A stretch of 64,000 nucleotides of DNA from Tolypocladium sp. Sup5 PDA-1 (GCA_000750105.3 JPHH03000045.1:186001-250000); one strand, 5' to 3'; positions 34,348 to 45,043 are shown, counted from the first letter of the stretch. The notes: generated by a model not told the origin, from the sequence alone. Numbers and translations are program-made.

Positions 34348-37300
34348 ATGGATGCCAACATCCAGCGGGCCCTGAACGACAAGCTCTATGACAAGCGCAA
34401 GGTCGGCGCGCTCGAGTGCGTGAGCCCCAAGATGTTGGTTGATGGTTGTTGATGGGGATGTTGAAACTGACGCGCCTCCCTTGCAGGCTCGAGAGAGTTA
34501 TCCGAGATCTCGTCACGGCCAAGGACTTCCAGCGCGTGTACGATGTCCTCGAGCAGCTCTGCAACGACTACGCCTACGCCGTTCACCAGCCCCATGCGCG
34601 CAACGGTGGCCTCATCGGCCTCGCCGCCGCCGCCATTGCTCTAGGTCCCGTATGTGAGCCCGCTCGCCTCTCCCCCCTCCCCCCTCCCGAGGACCCCCTC
34701 CGTCCCCTGCCTCCCCCACCTCCCCTTTTGTCTGCTCGACTGACGCTCGTCACAGGAGCTGCCGCGATATCTCGCCAGGATTGTGCCGCCGGTCCTGGCG
34801 TGCTTCACCGACCAGGATGCGAGGGTGAGATACTACGCGTGTGAAGCCATGTATAACATCGCCAAGGTCGCCAAGGGGGAGATACTGGTATATTTTAACA
34901 ACATATTCGATCAACTCTGTCGGGTACGTTCCTCCCTGACCTCCCGTCACTCATCCTCAACCATTATCCCTCTCTCGCTGACATGTCTCTTTCTCTGTCG
35001 CCAGCTTGGTGCGGACTCGGAGCTTTCGGTCAAGAATGGAGCTGAGCTGCTAGACCGGCTCATAAAGGACATCGTATCCGAGTCAGCCGCTTCCTATGTT
35101 TCCGTTCTGGAAGCCCCTCCCGACTTCGACGGCGATGACAAGACTGGCCTGGACGGTCACCATGCTCACCTGCCCACCGCCTTCTCGCTGCCTCGATTTA
35201 TCCCTCTTCTCAAGGAGCGCATCTGGGTCATCAACCCCTTCACGCGCCAGTTCCTCGTGGGCTGGATCACCCTGCTGGACTCTATTCCCGACTTGGAGCT
35301 CGTCACCTACCTCCCCGACTTTCTCGGCGGCTTGCTCAAGTTCCTGGGCGACCAGAACTCCGACGTCCGGACCGCCACACAGTCTTGTCTCGACAAGTTC
35401 CTCAACGAGATCAAGCGCATCGCACGGGTCAAGAAGGGACTTGTGGAGAGCAAGAAGTCGAGGGAAGGTGGTAAGAGAAAACGGCAGGACTCGGTCGACA
35501 CGGGCAGCATCCGCCCAGACTTGGAAGAGGGGGATGAGATCGATTCGGATGCACTCAACTACGACGACGATGACGATGACGATGACAGTGTCGAGGAGGA
35601 CTGGATCCCTGGCCAAGATGTCGAAATCAACTACAAGGAGGTGCTGGAGATCCTAACTGCAACGTTGGATTCGCCATTAGGTTTGTTCCCCCCCTTGCAG
35701 CTGGAGCAATCTGATCCGCGGAAACTGGCGTGTGCTGACAATGAGTAGAGGAGGACTGCCTGCTGGAGTCACTGAGATGGATTGTCGAGTTTCTCGACAT
35801 ATGTCCTGAGGAGGTGCTGCCCTTCACACCAAAGATCCTGGCTCACATGCTGCCAGCAATGGCCAGCACCAAGGAAACCATCCACCAGGCAGCAACCAGG
35901 GTCAACAAGTGTCTGATGGACTATGTGGTGTCCTTATCGGACGAGTCCGGAATTAACTATCAGAATCCCGCTCAAGCCCAGTACACCTCGACCTCGCGGC
36001 TTGCCCTGCCCGGCGATAGACTTGACGACTCCAATAGCAACCGGGCGTCATTGTCAAGCTCACGCGACCAGGATGTGCAAAGCCCGACGCCTGGCCAGGG
36101 GAGATCCCTATCCACGCCCGCCGGTGCCCCTGCCACTCCCTCTCAGGTGGACCTCGACTACGCCGCGGCCGTCAACTCACTTACCCTATTATTCCTTAAC
36201 GACCACGAGGCAACTCGAGTAGCTGCCTTGACCTGGCTCATCATGCTCCACAGGAAAGCCCCAAGAAAGGTGTTGGCCTTCAACGACGGCACCTTTCCCG
36301 CGCTCCTGAAGACTCTGTCGGATCCATCCGATACCGTCGTCACCAGGGATCTCCAGCTTCTGTCACAGATTTCCCGCAACAGCGAGGATGACTACTTTGC
36401 AAACTTCATGGTGAACCTGTTGCAGCTCTTCTCGACAGACCGCAAACTTCTGGAGATGCGAGGCAACCTCATCATCCGCCAGCTGTGCATGAGCCTCAGC
36501 CCTGAGCGGATCTACCGCACCCTGGCCGACTGCATCGAGAAGGAGGAGGATGTCGAGTTTGCCAGCATCATGGTGCAGAATCTCAACAACAACCTGATCA
36601 CGGCGCCGCAGCTCGGCGAAGTACGAAAACGGCTACGGAACCTTGAGACCAAGGACGGGCAGACGCTCTTCGTGGCTTTGTTCAGGTCATGGTGCTACAA
36701 CGCCGTCGCCACTTTCTCATTGTGCTTACTTGCCCAGGCGTACGAGCAAGCCTACCACTTGTTGCAAATCTTGTGAGAAACTCTCGCTCCCGAAAGACAT
36801 CGCTGCCGAGACATGATACTGACTGCGTACAGTGGCGAGCTAGACATGACTGTCGACCTCCTGATTCAAGTCGACAAGCTAGTCCAGCTGATCGAATCAC
36901 CCGTCTTCACCTGTGAGTGGCTTCCAAAGTTGTTTGTCGACTGATGAGAGCAATGCTAATCGTGGACTCCGACCCTAGACCTGAGACTCCAACTTCTCGA
37001 GCCCGAAAAGTATCCCTACCTTTACAAGTGCATGTACGGGATCTTGATGCTGCTGCCACAATCATCGGCATTCGCTGCATTAAAAAACCGGCTTAACAGC
37101 GTGAGCTCCATTGGCTACTTGCATGTCGCACCTCGAAGGTAAGTCTACCCTGCCCCTGTAGTACATGGCTTCCAGGTCAGCGCCCGGGACCGGTGACGCT
37201 GAGCACACAATCTTGTCTTGAGGTGGAAGGCTGATAACCCAAGTTTCAGTACGTCGACCTCGGCAAACAGCTCCAACTACGACCGGCCAAATCGATTGAA

Positions 37301-37625
37301 GGGGCGAGAGGACGGCAGCATCCGGTGGGTAGAGCTGTTGGAGAAGTTCCGCAGCGTCCAAGAGAGAGCGAGGAGGGCACAGCGACACAGCTTGGACGGC
37401 GACGATGTCCCACCAGCGGGCGTCAGCGAGCTGCGAATAGGCGACGGCCCGCTTGACACGAAGGGGAAGGATGGCCGGGGGCCGATGCCAGGCGCGGCGC
37501 CCCCGCTGCCTCAAAAGGACTCTGCGCCGGCGGCTCCGATGCCGGCAGTTAAGAAGTCTGGCCTGGGCAGGCAGTTTGGAAGGCTAGGGGGTGCAGTATC
37601 CGGAAAGGGCCGCCGTAATCAGTAG
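34348..37625 (+). CDS. VAC14: VAC14, scaffold of the Fab1 PI(3,5)P2 kinase complex
   Basis: VAC14 is a HEAT-repeat scaffold at the vacuole/endosome membrane that holds the lipid kinase Fab1 and the phosphatase Fig4 together and so sets PI(3,5)P2 levels. Eight exons: 34348-34415, 34487-34649, 34756-34923, 35005-35680, 35749-36772, 36833-36912, 36979-37138 and 37250-37625, giving 904 residues. Family blocks are visible throughout: the opening ALNDKLYDKRKVGALE; NGGLIGLAAAAIALG; DARVRYYACEAMYNIAKV; KNGAELLDRLIKDIV; WITLLDSIPDLELVTYLPDFLGG. An acidic loop (YDDDDDDDDSVEED) near residue 300 is followed by WIVEFLDICPEEVLPF. The Fig4-binding C-terminal half contains SLTLLFLNDHEATRVAALTWLIMLH and ends with LRLQLLEPEKYPYLYKCMYGILMLLPQSSAFAALKNRL. 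The tail (residues about 790-904) is Pro/Gly/Lys-rich. Confidence 0.96.
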
Positions 37626-37810
37626 ATGGGTAGTAAGCTAGCTAGCTGGATGATTGATTGTATGGATAGGCTGGACATCTGGGTCTGGACATAGGGGCCT
37701 GGGCACTGTTGTTGTTTTGTGCCTGTTCGTCTTGTTCTTGTCGTTGTTGTTTTCCCCTCGCACCCCTCAATGCCATACGGTAATAGTACTACCCTCGGCA
37801 ATGCTATTCA

Positions 37811-38779
37811 TCAGCGTCGTTTGACGGGACTCTCGCACTCAACAAGGCCCTCAAACATGGCATCACGGCGTGACGTGAAGGCCCGCAGCTGGCGGCGGAG
37901 GGCGTCGAGTTCTCCCCGGGCCATGTCTGGGTCACTAGGCAGCCCAGCAAAGGCGGCCATCTGGACATGGAGCTCTTTGTTGCGAGCCAGGAGAGCCAGA
38001 AAGTCGTGCTCCTCACGGGCCACGTCCTCGATTGTGGGATGAGCGGGATCGGCAGATACCCCATACGCGGCGGCACGGTCCTGCAACTCCGGCAGCTGGG
38101 CGGAGAGGGCCTTGGTTTTGCGCTGCAGGTCCAGATTCTGCTTTGCCAAGTCAGAGGACAGTCTGTAACGATCGCTCTGCAATTCCTGGAGGAAGTCGGC
38201 AGCCTGGTCGGCCTCTCGCTGGATGTGGCGCTGAAGAGACTCGACGCGGGCATTCATCTGCTCCGTCTCAAAGACGGAGCCTTGCAGGTTTGCAATGTTG
38301 CGGCCCAGGTCTTCGGGCTCTGGGAAGGCGGTTCCAGCCTGGACGGCCAAGTTTGCGAGAGAGTTGAGAGCATTTCTGCCCTCTTTGGGGAGGGCGTGCT
38401 CAATGGCTGTGAGCAGGTCGCTTCTCAGTAGCCCGGGCTGCAAGCCATGGCCATGGCCCTCGGACGCGGGTGCCTCCTGTTGACGGCCATGGTGCTCCAT
38501 CTCCTTCAGAGCGGCTGCGTCGGTGCGGGCGAGCAGCTGGCGTTCCTCGTCGGCAGATTCGTTGGCTGCGGCGAGGGCGAGGAGCGCCTTGAGAGTGTCC
38601 GGGTTGCGCTCAAATGAGGGCACGGAGCGGCCAGGGGGAAACTTGGAGGCGAGCCACGAGTCGACGTAGGACCAGTCGCGGGCGGTGGAAGCGGCGATGC
38701 GGGCGACAGAGGGGGAGAAGATGGCGGCCGATTCGTCGTGCTGGGAGAGATGGCGACGATGGCGATGGAGGTGGGCCAT
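37811..38779 (-). CDS. HAUS1: HAUS augmin-like complex subunit 1
   Basis: HAUS1 is a coiled-coil subunit of augmin, which recruits gamma-tubulin to spindle microtubules for branching nucleation. A single exon gives 322 residues if ATG 38779 (MAHLHRHRRH) is used. The frame is open upstream to 38920, but that extension looks like leader sequence. The protein has an N-terminal segment with VARIAASTARDWSYVDSWLASKFPPGRSVPSFERN typical of fungal HAUS1 proteins, then LKALLALAAANESADEERQLL. Long helices rich in Gln, Glu, Leu and Arg (FETEQMNARVESLQRH, LAKQNLDLQRKTKALSAQL) predict coiled coils. The C-terminus ends LRAFTSRRDAMFEGLVE. It is convergent with VAC14 (stop codons 185 bp apart). A Tc1 element sits about 250 bp upstream of its start. 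Confidence 0.8.
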   Translation of the reverse strand: MAHLHRHRRHLSQHDESAAIFSPSVARIAASTARDWSYVDSWLASKFPPGRSVPSFERNPDTLKALLALAAANESADEERQLLARTDAAALKEMEHHGRQQEAPASEGHGHGLQPGLLRSDLLTAIEHALPKEGRNALNSLANLAVQAGTAFPEPEDLGRNIANLQGSVFETEQMNARVESLQRHIQREADQAADFLQELQSDRYRLSSDLAKQNLDLQRKTKALSAQLPELQDRAAAYGVSADPAHPTIEDVAREEHDFLALLARNKELHVQMAAFAGLPSDPDMARGELDALRRQLRAFTSRRDAMFEGLVECESPVKRR

Positions 38780-39030
38780 GAGGCTCAGATCGTGAGGAGG
38801 ACACCAATTGGTGAAATTGTGAGGCGAGTTATGCCGATTGTCCCAACTGTTTGCTTGGTAGGCTGTATTTTGTGCGAGCGTTGAGGAGACAAGCCTGTCA
38901 TGGTATACTATTCTGATCACAGGGTGAGGTGTGTGTGGTGTTGAAAGACCGTCAACAGGGTCCCCCTAGTTCGGAGTACGTACCTCGCCTCCCTCGCCTG
39001 CGTATCCGTACTTCGTAACATAGTTAATTA

Positions 39031-39059
39031 CGGAGGTCGCTTTCAAAATAGTTGTCCAG
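39031..39059 (+). repeat. Left terminal inverted repeat of the Tc1 element
   Basis: The 29-bp arm begins CGGAGGTCGC and ends GTTGTCCAG. It matches the right arm base for base and is preceded by the TA duplication. Confidence 0.96.
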
Positions 39060-39073
39060 CGCTGAAACTACCG

Positions 39074-40390
39074 CTAAGCTATATTAGGAACGCCCCCACC
39101 TAATTTAGCAGGGGTTAGTCCCCTGCCTTCCTTGTACTCGTTTCCTCCCTCAAGCTCCATTATCATTTGTACATGCCTTAGGATTCTCTCAATCCAAGCT
39201 TGGATACGGTCTTGCGGCAGCTCTTTCCATGCGGCGTTCCAAGCCGTAATAGCTTCTTGCCGGTTCTTCGGGGCCCCCTTGCTCGTAGTGCGTCTCTTCA
39301 TCCAAGGCCAGGCTGGCTCAATTGCGTTGAGATCGGGAGAGTTGCCGCACCAAAGGAGTCGTTGGATTTGATGAAGGTCATAGACCTGCTGCTGGATGTA
39401 ATGACTGTGTGCCGGAGCCTTGTCTTCTTGAACGAGCGTGCCCGGCCGGTCCGTTGCGCATTCCTTCGCAAAAGGGAAGAGCTTCGGGATAAGGATCTTC
39501 TTCTGGTACTGATACCAATCGATCCCTGACCCCTTGCGGCGTGTGAGCTTGCCGTTTTTTGAATTCCATCGCCACGAGGGTTTCTTTCCAGGAAGTTGGC
39601 GTAGGTTCAATCGTCTCATCGAATTCTCAAGCTCCCATTTCTCCTTTGCGGCAGACTCGAGCTCTTCGTTCATCTTCTCGATCGTTTCCGTAGCGGCTTT
39701 CTTCTCTTGCGCAGTCTCCGGAGACCAGCAATGCGCAGGGCCCTTCCGATCATAGGAAAAGCAACCCCAGAACATAAATTCAGAAGAGCCTTTCCATCGC
39801 TCACGAATGCAGCTCTTTACGAACGCCTCGTCGCTCTTCCGCCAAACGCGATAGCTGCCTCTGCGATGGAGTAAGACGACGGAGGTCTCGTCAGACCAAA
39901 TAACATTCTTCCAATCCTCAAGGGTCCAGTCCTTACGCTCAAGGCACCAGCGTAGACGATCCGTTCTCATCTTCTTCGATAATCTAGGCTTCCTCGTCGG
40001 CTTCGTCTTATTATACCCGAGCTTTTTCATAACCCGCCACACCGTAACAGAGGAAACGGGAATCCCCTCAGCACTAAGCTCCCCAGAGATATCAGCGCAC
40101 GTCTTTTCTCTCCCATACCTATCGCGGCGGACCTTGCTCACGATCTTCTCTTGCATTTCTTTCGTTTGCTTCGACGGGCGCCCGGGGCGAGGTTCATCCT
40201 TAACAAAGTCATCCTTGATATTCACGGGCCGGCAGCTTGGATCGAATCCACGCTTAAGTGCCCTAGCATAGATACGGTTGACCTGACGGATAGAGACCCC
40301 CGAGATAGAGGCAGCCTCAGTAGTACTCGTGCCGCAACACTTTAGCCCAAGCACAAAGGCCCTCGTTGCGATATCTTGAGTTGGGGCCAT
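39074..40390 (-). CDS. Tc1/mariner transposase (DD34E)
   Basis: Cut-and-paste transposase, 438 residues from ATG 40390 (an upstream in-frame ATG at 40405 adds five residues). The numbering below uses the longer form. The N-terminal half has helix-turn-helix features (TRAFVLGLKCCGTSTTEAASISGVSIRQVN, then GRPSKQTKEM and VTVWRVMKKLGY), the usual paired-like Tc1 DNA-binding region. The catalytic triad is Asp172 (IWSDETSV), Asp328 (VQEDKAPAH) and Glu363 (SPDLNAIEPAW), with 34 residues between the second Asp and the Glu. The first two Asp residues are about 155 apart, far more than the roughly 90 of classic Tc1, because of a charged, probably helical insertion (about 230-295, with TIEKMNEELESAAKEKWELE). 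No stop or frameshift is present, so activity is possible. Confidence 0.93.
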   Translation of the reverse strand: MAPTQDIATRAFVLGLKCCGTSTTEAASISGVSIRQVNRIYARALKRGFDPSCRPVNIKDDFVKDEPRPGRPSKQTKEMQEKIVSKVRRDRYGREKTCADISGELSAEGIPVSSVTVWRVMKKLGYNKTKPTRKPRLSKKMRTDRLRWCLERKDWTLEDWKNVIWSDETSVVLLHRRGSYRVWRKSDEAFVKSCIRERWKGSSEFMFWGCFSYDRKGPAHCWSPETAQEKKAATETIEKMNEELESAAKEKWELENSMRRLNLRQLPGKKPSWRWNSKNGKLTRRKGSGIDWYQYQKKILIPKLFPFAKECATDRPGTLVQEDKAPAHSHYIQQQVYDLHQIQRLLWCGNSPDLNAIEPAWPWMKRRTTSKGAPKNRQEAITAWNAAWKELPQDRIQAWIERILRHVQMIMELEGGNEYKEGRGLTPAKLGGGVPNIA

Positions 40391-40543
40391 GGCGATTGGG
40401 AACAAGATGCGTGGTTTACACGAATGAGGAGGGGAAAGTTACCTTACAAAATATGTGCGGTGGTTCCTAGCACGATTCACCGCCCTTACGTGCAGGGATT
40501 CAATCAATTGAACAGGGATTCGAGCAGGGATTTGCCCCCCTGT

Positions 40544-40572
40544 CTGGACAACTATTTTGAAAGCGACCTCCG
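40544..40572 (-). repeat. Right terminal inverted repeat of the Tc1 element
   Basis: This arm is the exact reverse complement of the left 29-bp arm and is followed by the TA duplication. The next bases outside the element (CCTACGGAGTAATCCG) include a TACGGAGTA motif of the kind repeated in other spacers. Confidence 0.96.
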
Positions 40573-41142
40573 TACCTACGGAGTAATCCGTATTACTTAA
40601 GGTACTTAAAGTGGTACGTGATAGGAGCATTGAATCATGCGCTGATGGCGCGGTACCTCTTCGCGGGTGGCGGACCAATAGGGTTCCGGAGTATCCGCCC
40701 AGCGACATCGCCAGTTGGTCGCATCCAACATGGAAAGGACAGCGTGGGCATTTATCACGGTTCACAACGGCGCTCTGCTCCGCCAACATACCTTTAACCT
40801 TTCCAAATAATACGGTGTTAACCATCGTTTGAATCTGTTTTGTCCGCGCCGCCACTCACTCACTCACTCACTCACCGCTCCAAATTGTGCCTCCATCTTT
40901 CTGGTCTGGTCGTCTCAGACCGTGCCCGGCTCCTCGTCACATCCAGCGTTTTATTGTTCGAAGCAGGCGGCGCTGCTGCGTTGTTCGCTCCATCGCTTGC
41001 TGCCACCAGCATCCTTATTCTCTTCCCTTCCCTCATCTTCTCTTCTCTTCTCTGCCCCTCCTCCCGTCCGCGGGTCCTCGGCACTTGTCGGTCGATCCGC
41101 CCGTCCTCGTCCTCGTCCCCGTCCCGCCTCGCCGCGTACACC
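40573..41142. promoter_or_regulatory. Upstream region of the DnaJ/TPR gene
   Basis: This spacer contains a CTCA tetranucleotide run (about 40855-40876) and a long CT-rich leader up to the ATG at 41143. The reading frame of the downstream gene is open through most of it (from 40840), but the signal peptide at 41143 argues for untranslated leader. Confidence 0.6.
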
Positions 41143-42799
41143 ATGCGCTTCGGCCTGTCGAGCCTGGCCGTGACAGCCAGCCTGCTGGCCTCGGCCGGTA
41201 GTGCGCTGTCGCCCTCCGGCATCCCCTCTGACCTGCCCGTCTCCGCGCTCCTGACGTCGGCGCAGACGCACCTGGCCAAGGGCGAGACGAGCGAGGCCCT
41301 CGTCTACTACGATGCCGCCATCGCCAGGGATCCGACCAACTATCTGACCCTGTTCAAGCGCGCCACGACGTACCTCTCGCTCGGCCGCGCCAGCCAGGCG
41401 ACCGACGATTTCAACAAGGTCCTGGCGCTCAAACCCGGTTTCGAGGGCGCCCACCTGCAGCTGGCCAGGATCAGGTCCAAGGCCGCCGACTGGGACGCCG
41501 CCAGGGCCGAGTACGTCGCCGCCAACAAGAGCCCGGACTCACCTGAGCTCACGGAGCTGGCCGAGGCTGAGGGTGGTGCGACTCTCGCCGAGGCCGCTGG
41601 CAAGACTGGCCAGTGGGATGACTGCGTCAACCACGCCGGCGTAGCCATCCTGGTCGCCTCGAGGTCCCCATCCCTGCGCGAGCTGCGGGCGCGCTGCCGC
41701 TTCGAGCGTGGCGAGCTCGAGGAGGGCATGGGTGATCTACATCACGTCTTGCAGATGCGGCCCGGAGACACGGGTCCCCACGTCCTCATCTCCGCCACCA
41801 CCTTCTACGGCCTCGGCGACTTTGACAACGGCCTCGCCCAGATTAGGAAGTGCTTACACTCCGACCCGGACTCCAAGATCTGCAAGAGGCTGCACAAGCA
41901 GCAAAAGGCCATCTACAAGACCTACTCGAGAGCCGAGGCCCAGCTAGGCAAAGGCCAAACGACGACTGCCGGACGGACTTTGGTTGGCAATGCTGAAGAG
42001 CCTGGGCTGATCACAAACATCCGAGAGCAAGTCGACGAGCTGCGGAGAGAGAGGTTAATCCCATTCAAAGCAAGGGCCAGGCTGTACGAGCAGGTGGTGG
42101 AAATGGCGTGCCAGGCTTATTTCGAGGTAAGGGCCATCGTGCTTTCCCCACCAACAGGCATCGCGATCGCTCGTGTGTATTATTGGCAATGGCTAACACG
42201 CGGAACCGCCACAGTCTAATCACAAGGAGGCACACAAGTACTGCGACGAAGCCCTGCAGCTCGACCCCGAGTCCTTCTGGGGGCTTGTCTACCGCGGCAA
42301 GGCACTTCTCAAAAAGGGCGAGTTCGAAGCGGCCATCCAAACGCTGGAGAAGGCCGCCGAGGTGCGGCCAGACAAGCAAGACAAGGTCAATCCGATTCTG
42401 AACAAGGCCCAAATCGCTCTCAAGCGCAGCAAGACCAAGGACTACTACCAGGTTCTGGGCGTGGACAACGACGCCGACGAAAGGCAGATCAAGTCGGCGT
42501 ACCGAAAGGCCTCGAAGGTGCATCACCCGGACAAGGCGGCCAAGCAGGGCATCAACAAAGAGGAGGCTGAGAAGAAGATGGCGTCCATCAACGAGGCGTA
42601 CGAGGTCCTAAGCGACCCGGAGCTGCGCGCGCGTTTCGACAGGGGAGACGATCCCAACTCGCAGGAAAGGGGGGACCCATTCCAGGGTAGCCCGTTTGCC
42701 GGCGGCCACCCCTTCATGTTCCATCAACAAGGCGGTGGCGGCCCACAAGCAAACTTCAAATTCCAATATGGCGGCGGCGGTGGCCCTTTCGGGTTTTGA
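41143..42799 (+). CDS. ER-lumenal TPR-DnaJ co-chaperone (P58IPK/DNAJC3 type)
   Basis: This protein should act in the ER lumen, binding unfolded clients through TPRs and stimulating BiP/Kar2 through its J domain. Two exons, 41143-42126 and 42215-42799, give 522 residues. ATG 41143 begins a clear signal peptide (MRFGLSSLAVTASLLASAGSA). TPR-like repeats follow from about residue 35 (LTSAQTHLAKGETSEALVYYDAAI, then LFKRATTYLSLGRASQATDDFNKVL) and continue to about 390, the last ones in exon 2 (LVYRGKALLKKGEFEAAIQTLE). The J domain starts at about 402 (KDYYQVLGVDNDADERQIK) and contains the HPD motif in KVHHPDKAA near residue 430. The C-terminus is Gly/Phe-rich (GGGGPQANFKFQYGGGG) with no obvious HDEL-like retention signal. 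Confidence 0.92.
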
Positions 42800-43596
42800 G
42801 GCAGAGGCAGGACGACCTGGATCGTGACGATGGCGTTGGTTCAGCGAAGGTGGGTGCACGCAACCGCAACAACCGCAACTACAGGCCTTGGCTTTGGCGT
42901 TCTTTGGCATTTTTGTTTTTGTCGGCGGATATTCTTATTGGGCACATATATACTACTTCTTAGGCCGGCATTCGAACCCCCAGGTAAACGGGCCAAGGGG
43001 CGCGCGGCGCCTCCTGTTATCCTCTTGCGCCAGGGGATACTTCAGGGCACGGAAAATGCCTGCCTCTATATAGCAGGCATTGTTTGTAGGCACTTCAAGT
43101 TCAAACTTGCGAATGGGACCACTGCTGCAGATGGCAGCCACCTCCAGAAGCACACATGGAAAAGTGTACGCTGAGACATTCACCAGTCGCGCCACCACTG
43201 CTGCTGAGATCATGGTCCATCACCAAGGCACGCACGCCGCTGTATATATCTTGACACAACTATTACCAACACATTTGCCACAATGCTCTCCTCCCGCGCT
43301 CGCAGCAGTCGTCATCTTATCCACCTTGTTTAAATCTTGCCGAGACCCCTCGACGCTCTATGCACACATTCGTTGCCGGGAAGCACTGGTTTCATCTCGT
43401 CCAAAACCCAAATGCCCGGCGCCAGGTTCCCCTTCTCGAGAGTCGGTGGATGTTGAAGCAGGAATATGTTGAGAAAGAAGAAGAAGAAACGGGCCACGCC
43501 ATGGCTACCGCGGCTCGGCTCGACGCCAGTTCAGGTCAGTGGCCAGATATACGCCCTTCGTGATTTCCGTCGACGGACCTGCTGGCTCGTCATCTC
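42800..43596. other. Convergent 3' spacer, DnaJ gene / MRS4
   Basis: Lies between two convergent stop codons and should contain both 3' UTRs and polyadenylation signals. No further gene is supported. Confidence 0.5.
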
Positions 43597-45043
43597 TCAC
43601 GAAGAATCGTTGCGCTTGATGAAGTACGCCCTGCGCAAGAGGGTTAGCAGCTGGACTTTGGGGCTAGGAGGGCAGGGTATGATGGGAAAGGTACTCATAC
43701 TTGGAAAACTCGTAGGCCGACCAGCAGATGGCCGTGCTAGGCATGGTCGTCACAACCCTCGGCCGGACACCCTTGAAGAAGCCGCGGAAGCCTTCCCTCC
43801 GGTAGAGAAGCTGGCACCCGCCAAGAAAGCCGTTGACATTGCGAACCTGGGGATCCGACGACGTGCCGCGAGTCTGCAAAATCGTCTTGATGACGTCCAT
43901 TGGCGTCGTCAGACCAGCCGCAAAACCGCCTGCTACGGCGCCAGCCAGACAGTGCGTCAGGGGGTCGTAGGTTTTCTGAGGGTTCATTGCCGTCGAGATG
44001 GACTCGTAGGCGAGGAACTGCAGCGCGGTGAAAGGGACCGTCATGGACAGCGTGGTCGGGTAGGAGATGTAAAAGGCGCCGAGGCCCTCGTTCCTGTAAA
44101 CGTACTTGGCGCAGTCGACCATGGAACGGTACATCTTGCTCGAGTTCTGGATCTGCATGCGCTGCTTGATGACTAGTTGGCGAGACTCCCGTCAGCCTAG
44201 CGCCCGGTCGCGGAAGGGGAGAAGATGCACATACCGTCAAAGGGGTTCATGAAGGCATCACTGGCAATGGTGGCGGCGGCACCGCTAGTCGCTATCGATT
44301 TGCGCGTGTCAGTCCCAATCCATGTGAGGGGAGGGGGGAGAAGAGTACACACCAGCGGCAAGAGGGTGATGGACGCCGGCTTGATTGCCTCCCATGGCAT
44401 GCTTGACGGCCTCGTATGTCGCAAAGTAGACGGCATGGGCAGGTCCTAGGCCGGGCCCCTCGGTCAGCAAAGATGGGCGGGAGTGTGCGCAAGCTGGGAA
44501 TGCTCACCGGCCCCGACAATGACACTAGACATGCCACGCCACAAGCTGAAGAAACCTTCGCCTGAGGCTATTTGATAGGTGCTCCGCAAAACTCCGGTGT
44601 GCGCTGTTGTCGTCGTGCTGGGGTTGAGAACCTGCATTCGGGTCTGGCAGTGGTCAGTCAGCATGGGCCAATTGAGCATTACGAGGGCGAACAGTCTGTG
44701 CCGGTGGCCGTACCTTGATGGCGTCAATGGGATACATGACGGTGTGTTCCTGGCGGGCCAGTCAGTGAGTCAGTCTCCTTGTGCATCTGTCATATCCGGG
44801 CTCGGCTCGGCTCGTGGCTAAGTGGTGAGGGAGGTGGTGTCCGACGTACGGCGATGCCAGCAAAGGCGCCCGCGGCCATGTTCTGGAGCAGGGAGAAGTT
44901 GGGGGGGAGCGATTCGTAGCTGCGGGAGAGAGAGAGAGAGAAAGCCTGTCAGCGCGACGCAGGGCAGGGAGGCCGGGGTGATGGATGGTGGTGGTGGTGG
45001 CTCACTCATAGTCCTCGACCGGCTCGGCACTTGGCTGGGCCAT
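43597..45043 (-). CDS. MRS4: Mitochondrial iron carrier MRS3/MRS4 (mitoferrin)
   Basis: Mitochondrial carrier family protein of the inner membrane that imports ferrous iron for haem and Fe-S synthesis. Eight exons: 45043-45006, 44919-44850, 44749-44714, 44643-44508, 44445-44353, 44291-44235, 44172-43701 and 43630-43597, giving 311 residues, the family's usual size. The three carrier repeats are marked by MYPIDAIKTRMQ, MNPFDVIKQRMQ and TTPMDVIKTILQ. MRS3/4-like blocks include LPPNFSLLQNMAAGAFAGIAEH, GPAHAVYFATYEAVK and PFTALQFLAYESISTAMNP. Exon 3 is only 36 nt and encodes EHTVMYPIDAIK, the first carrier signature. The start ATG 45043 gives a short N-terminus (MAQPSAEPVEDYDYESLPP). The same frame is open about 100 nt further upstream without another ATG, so an additional upstream exon is possible. 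Confidence 0.92.

Larger units (their letters stand above)
39031..40572 (-). mobile_element. Tc1/mariner-superfamily DNA transposon
   Basis: A complete 1542-bp element. The terminal inverted repeats are 29 bp and perfectly matched: left arm 39031-39059 starts CGGAGGTCGCTTTCAAAATA, right arm 40544-40572 is its exact reverse complement. TA dinucleotides flank both ends (39029-39030 and 40573-40574), the expected Tc1/mariner target duplication. A single uninterrupted transposase gene fills the interior on the minus strand. Identical ends and an open frame suggest a recent insertion. It lies in the spacer between the divergent HAUS1 and DnaJ genes, about 250 bp from the HAUS1 start and 570 bp from the DnaJ start. 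Confidence 0.95.
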
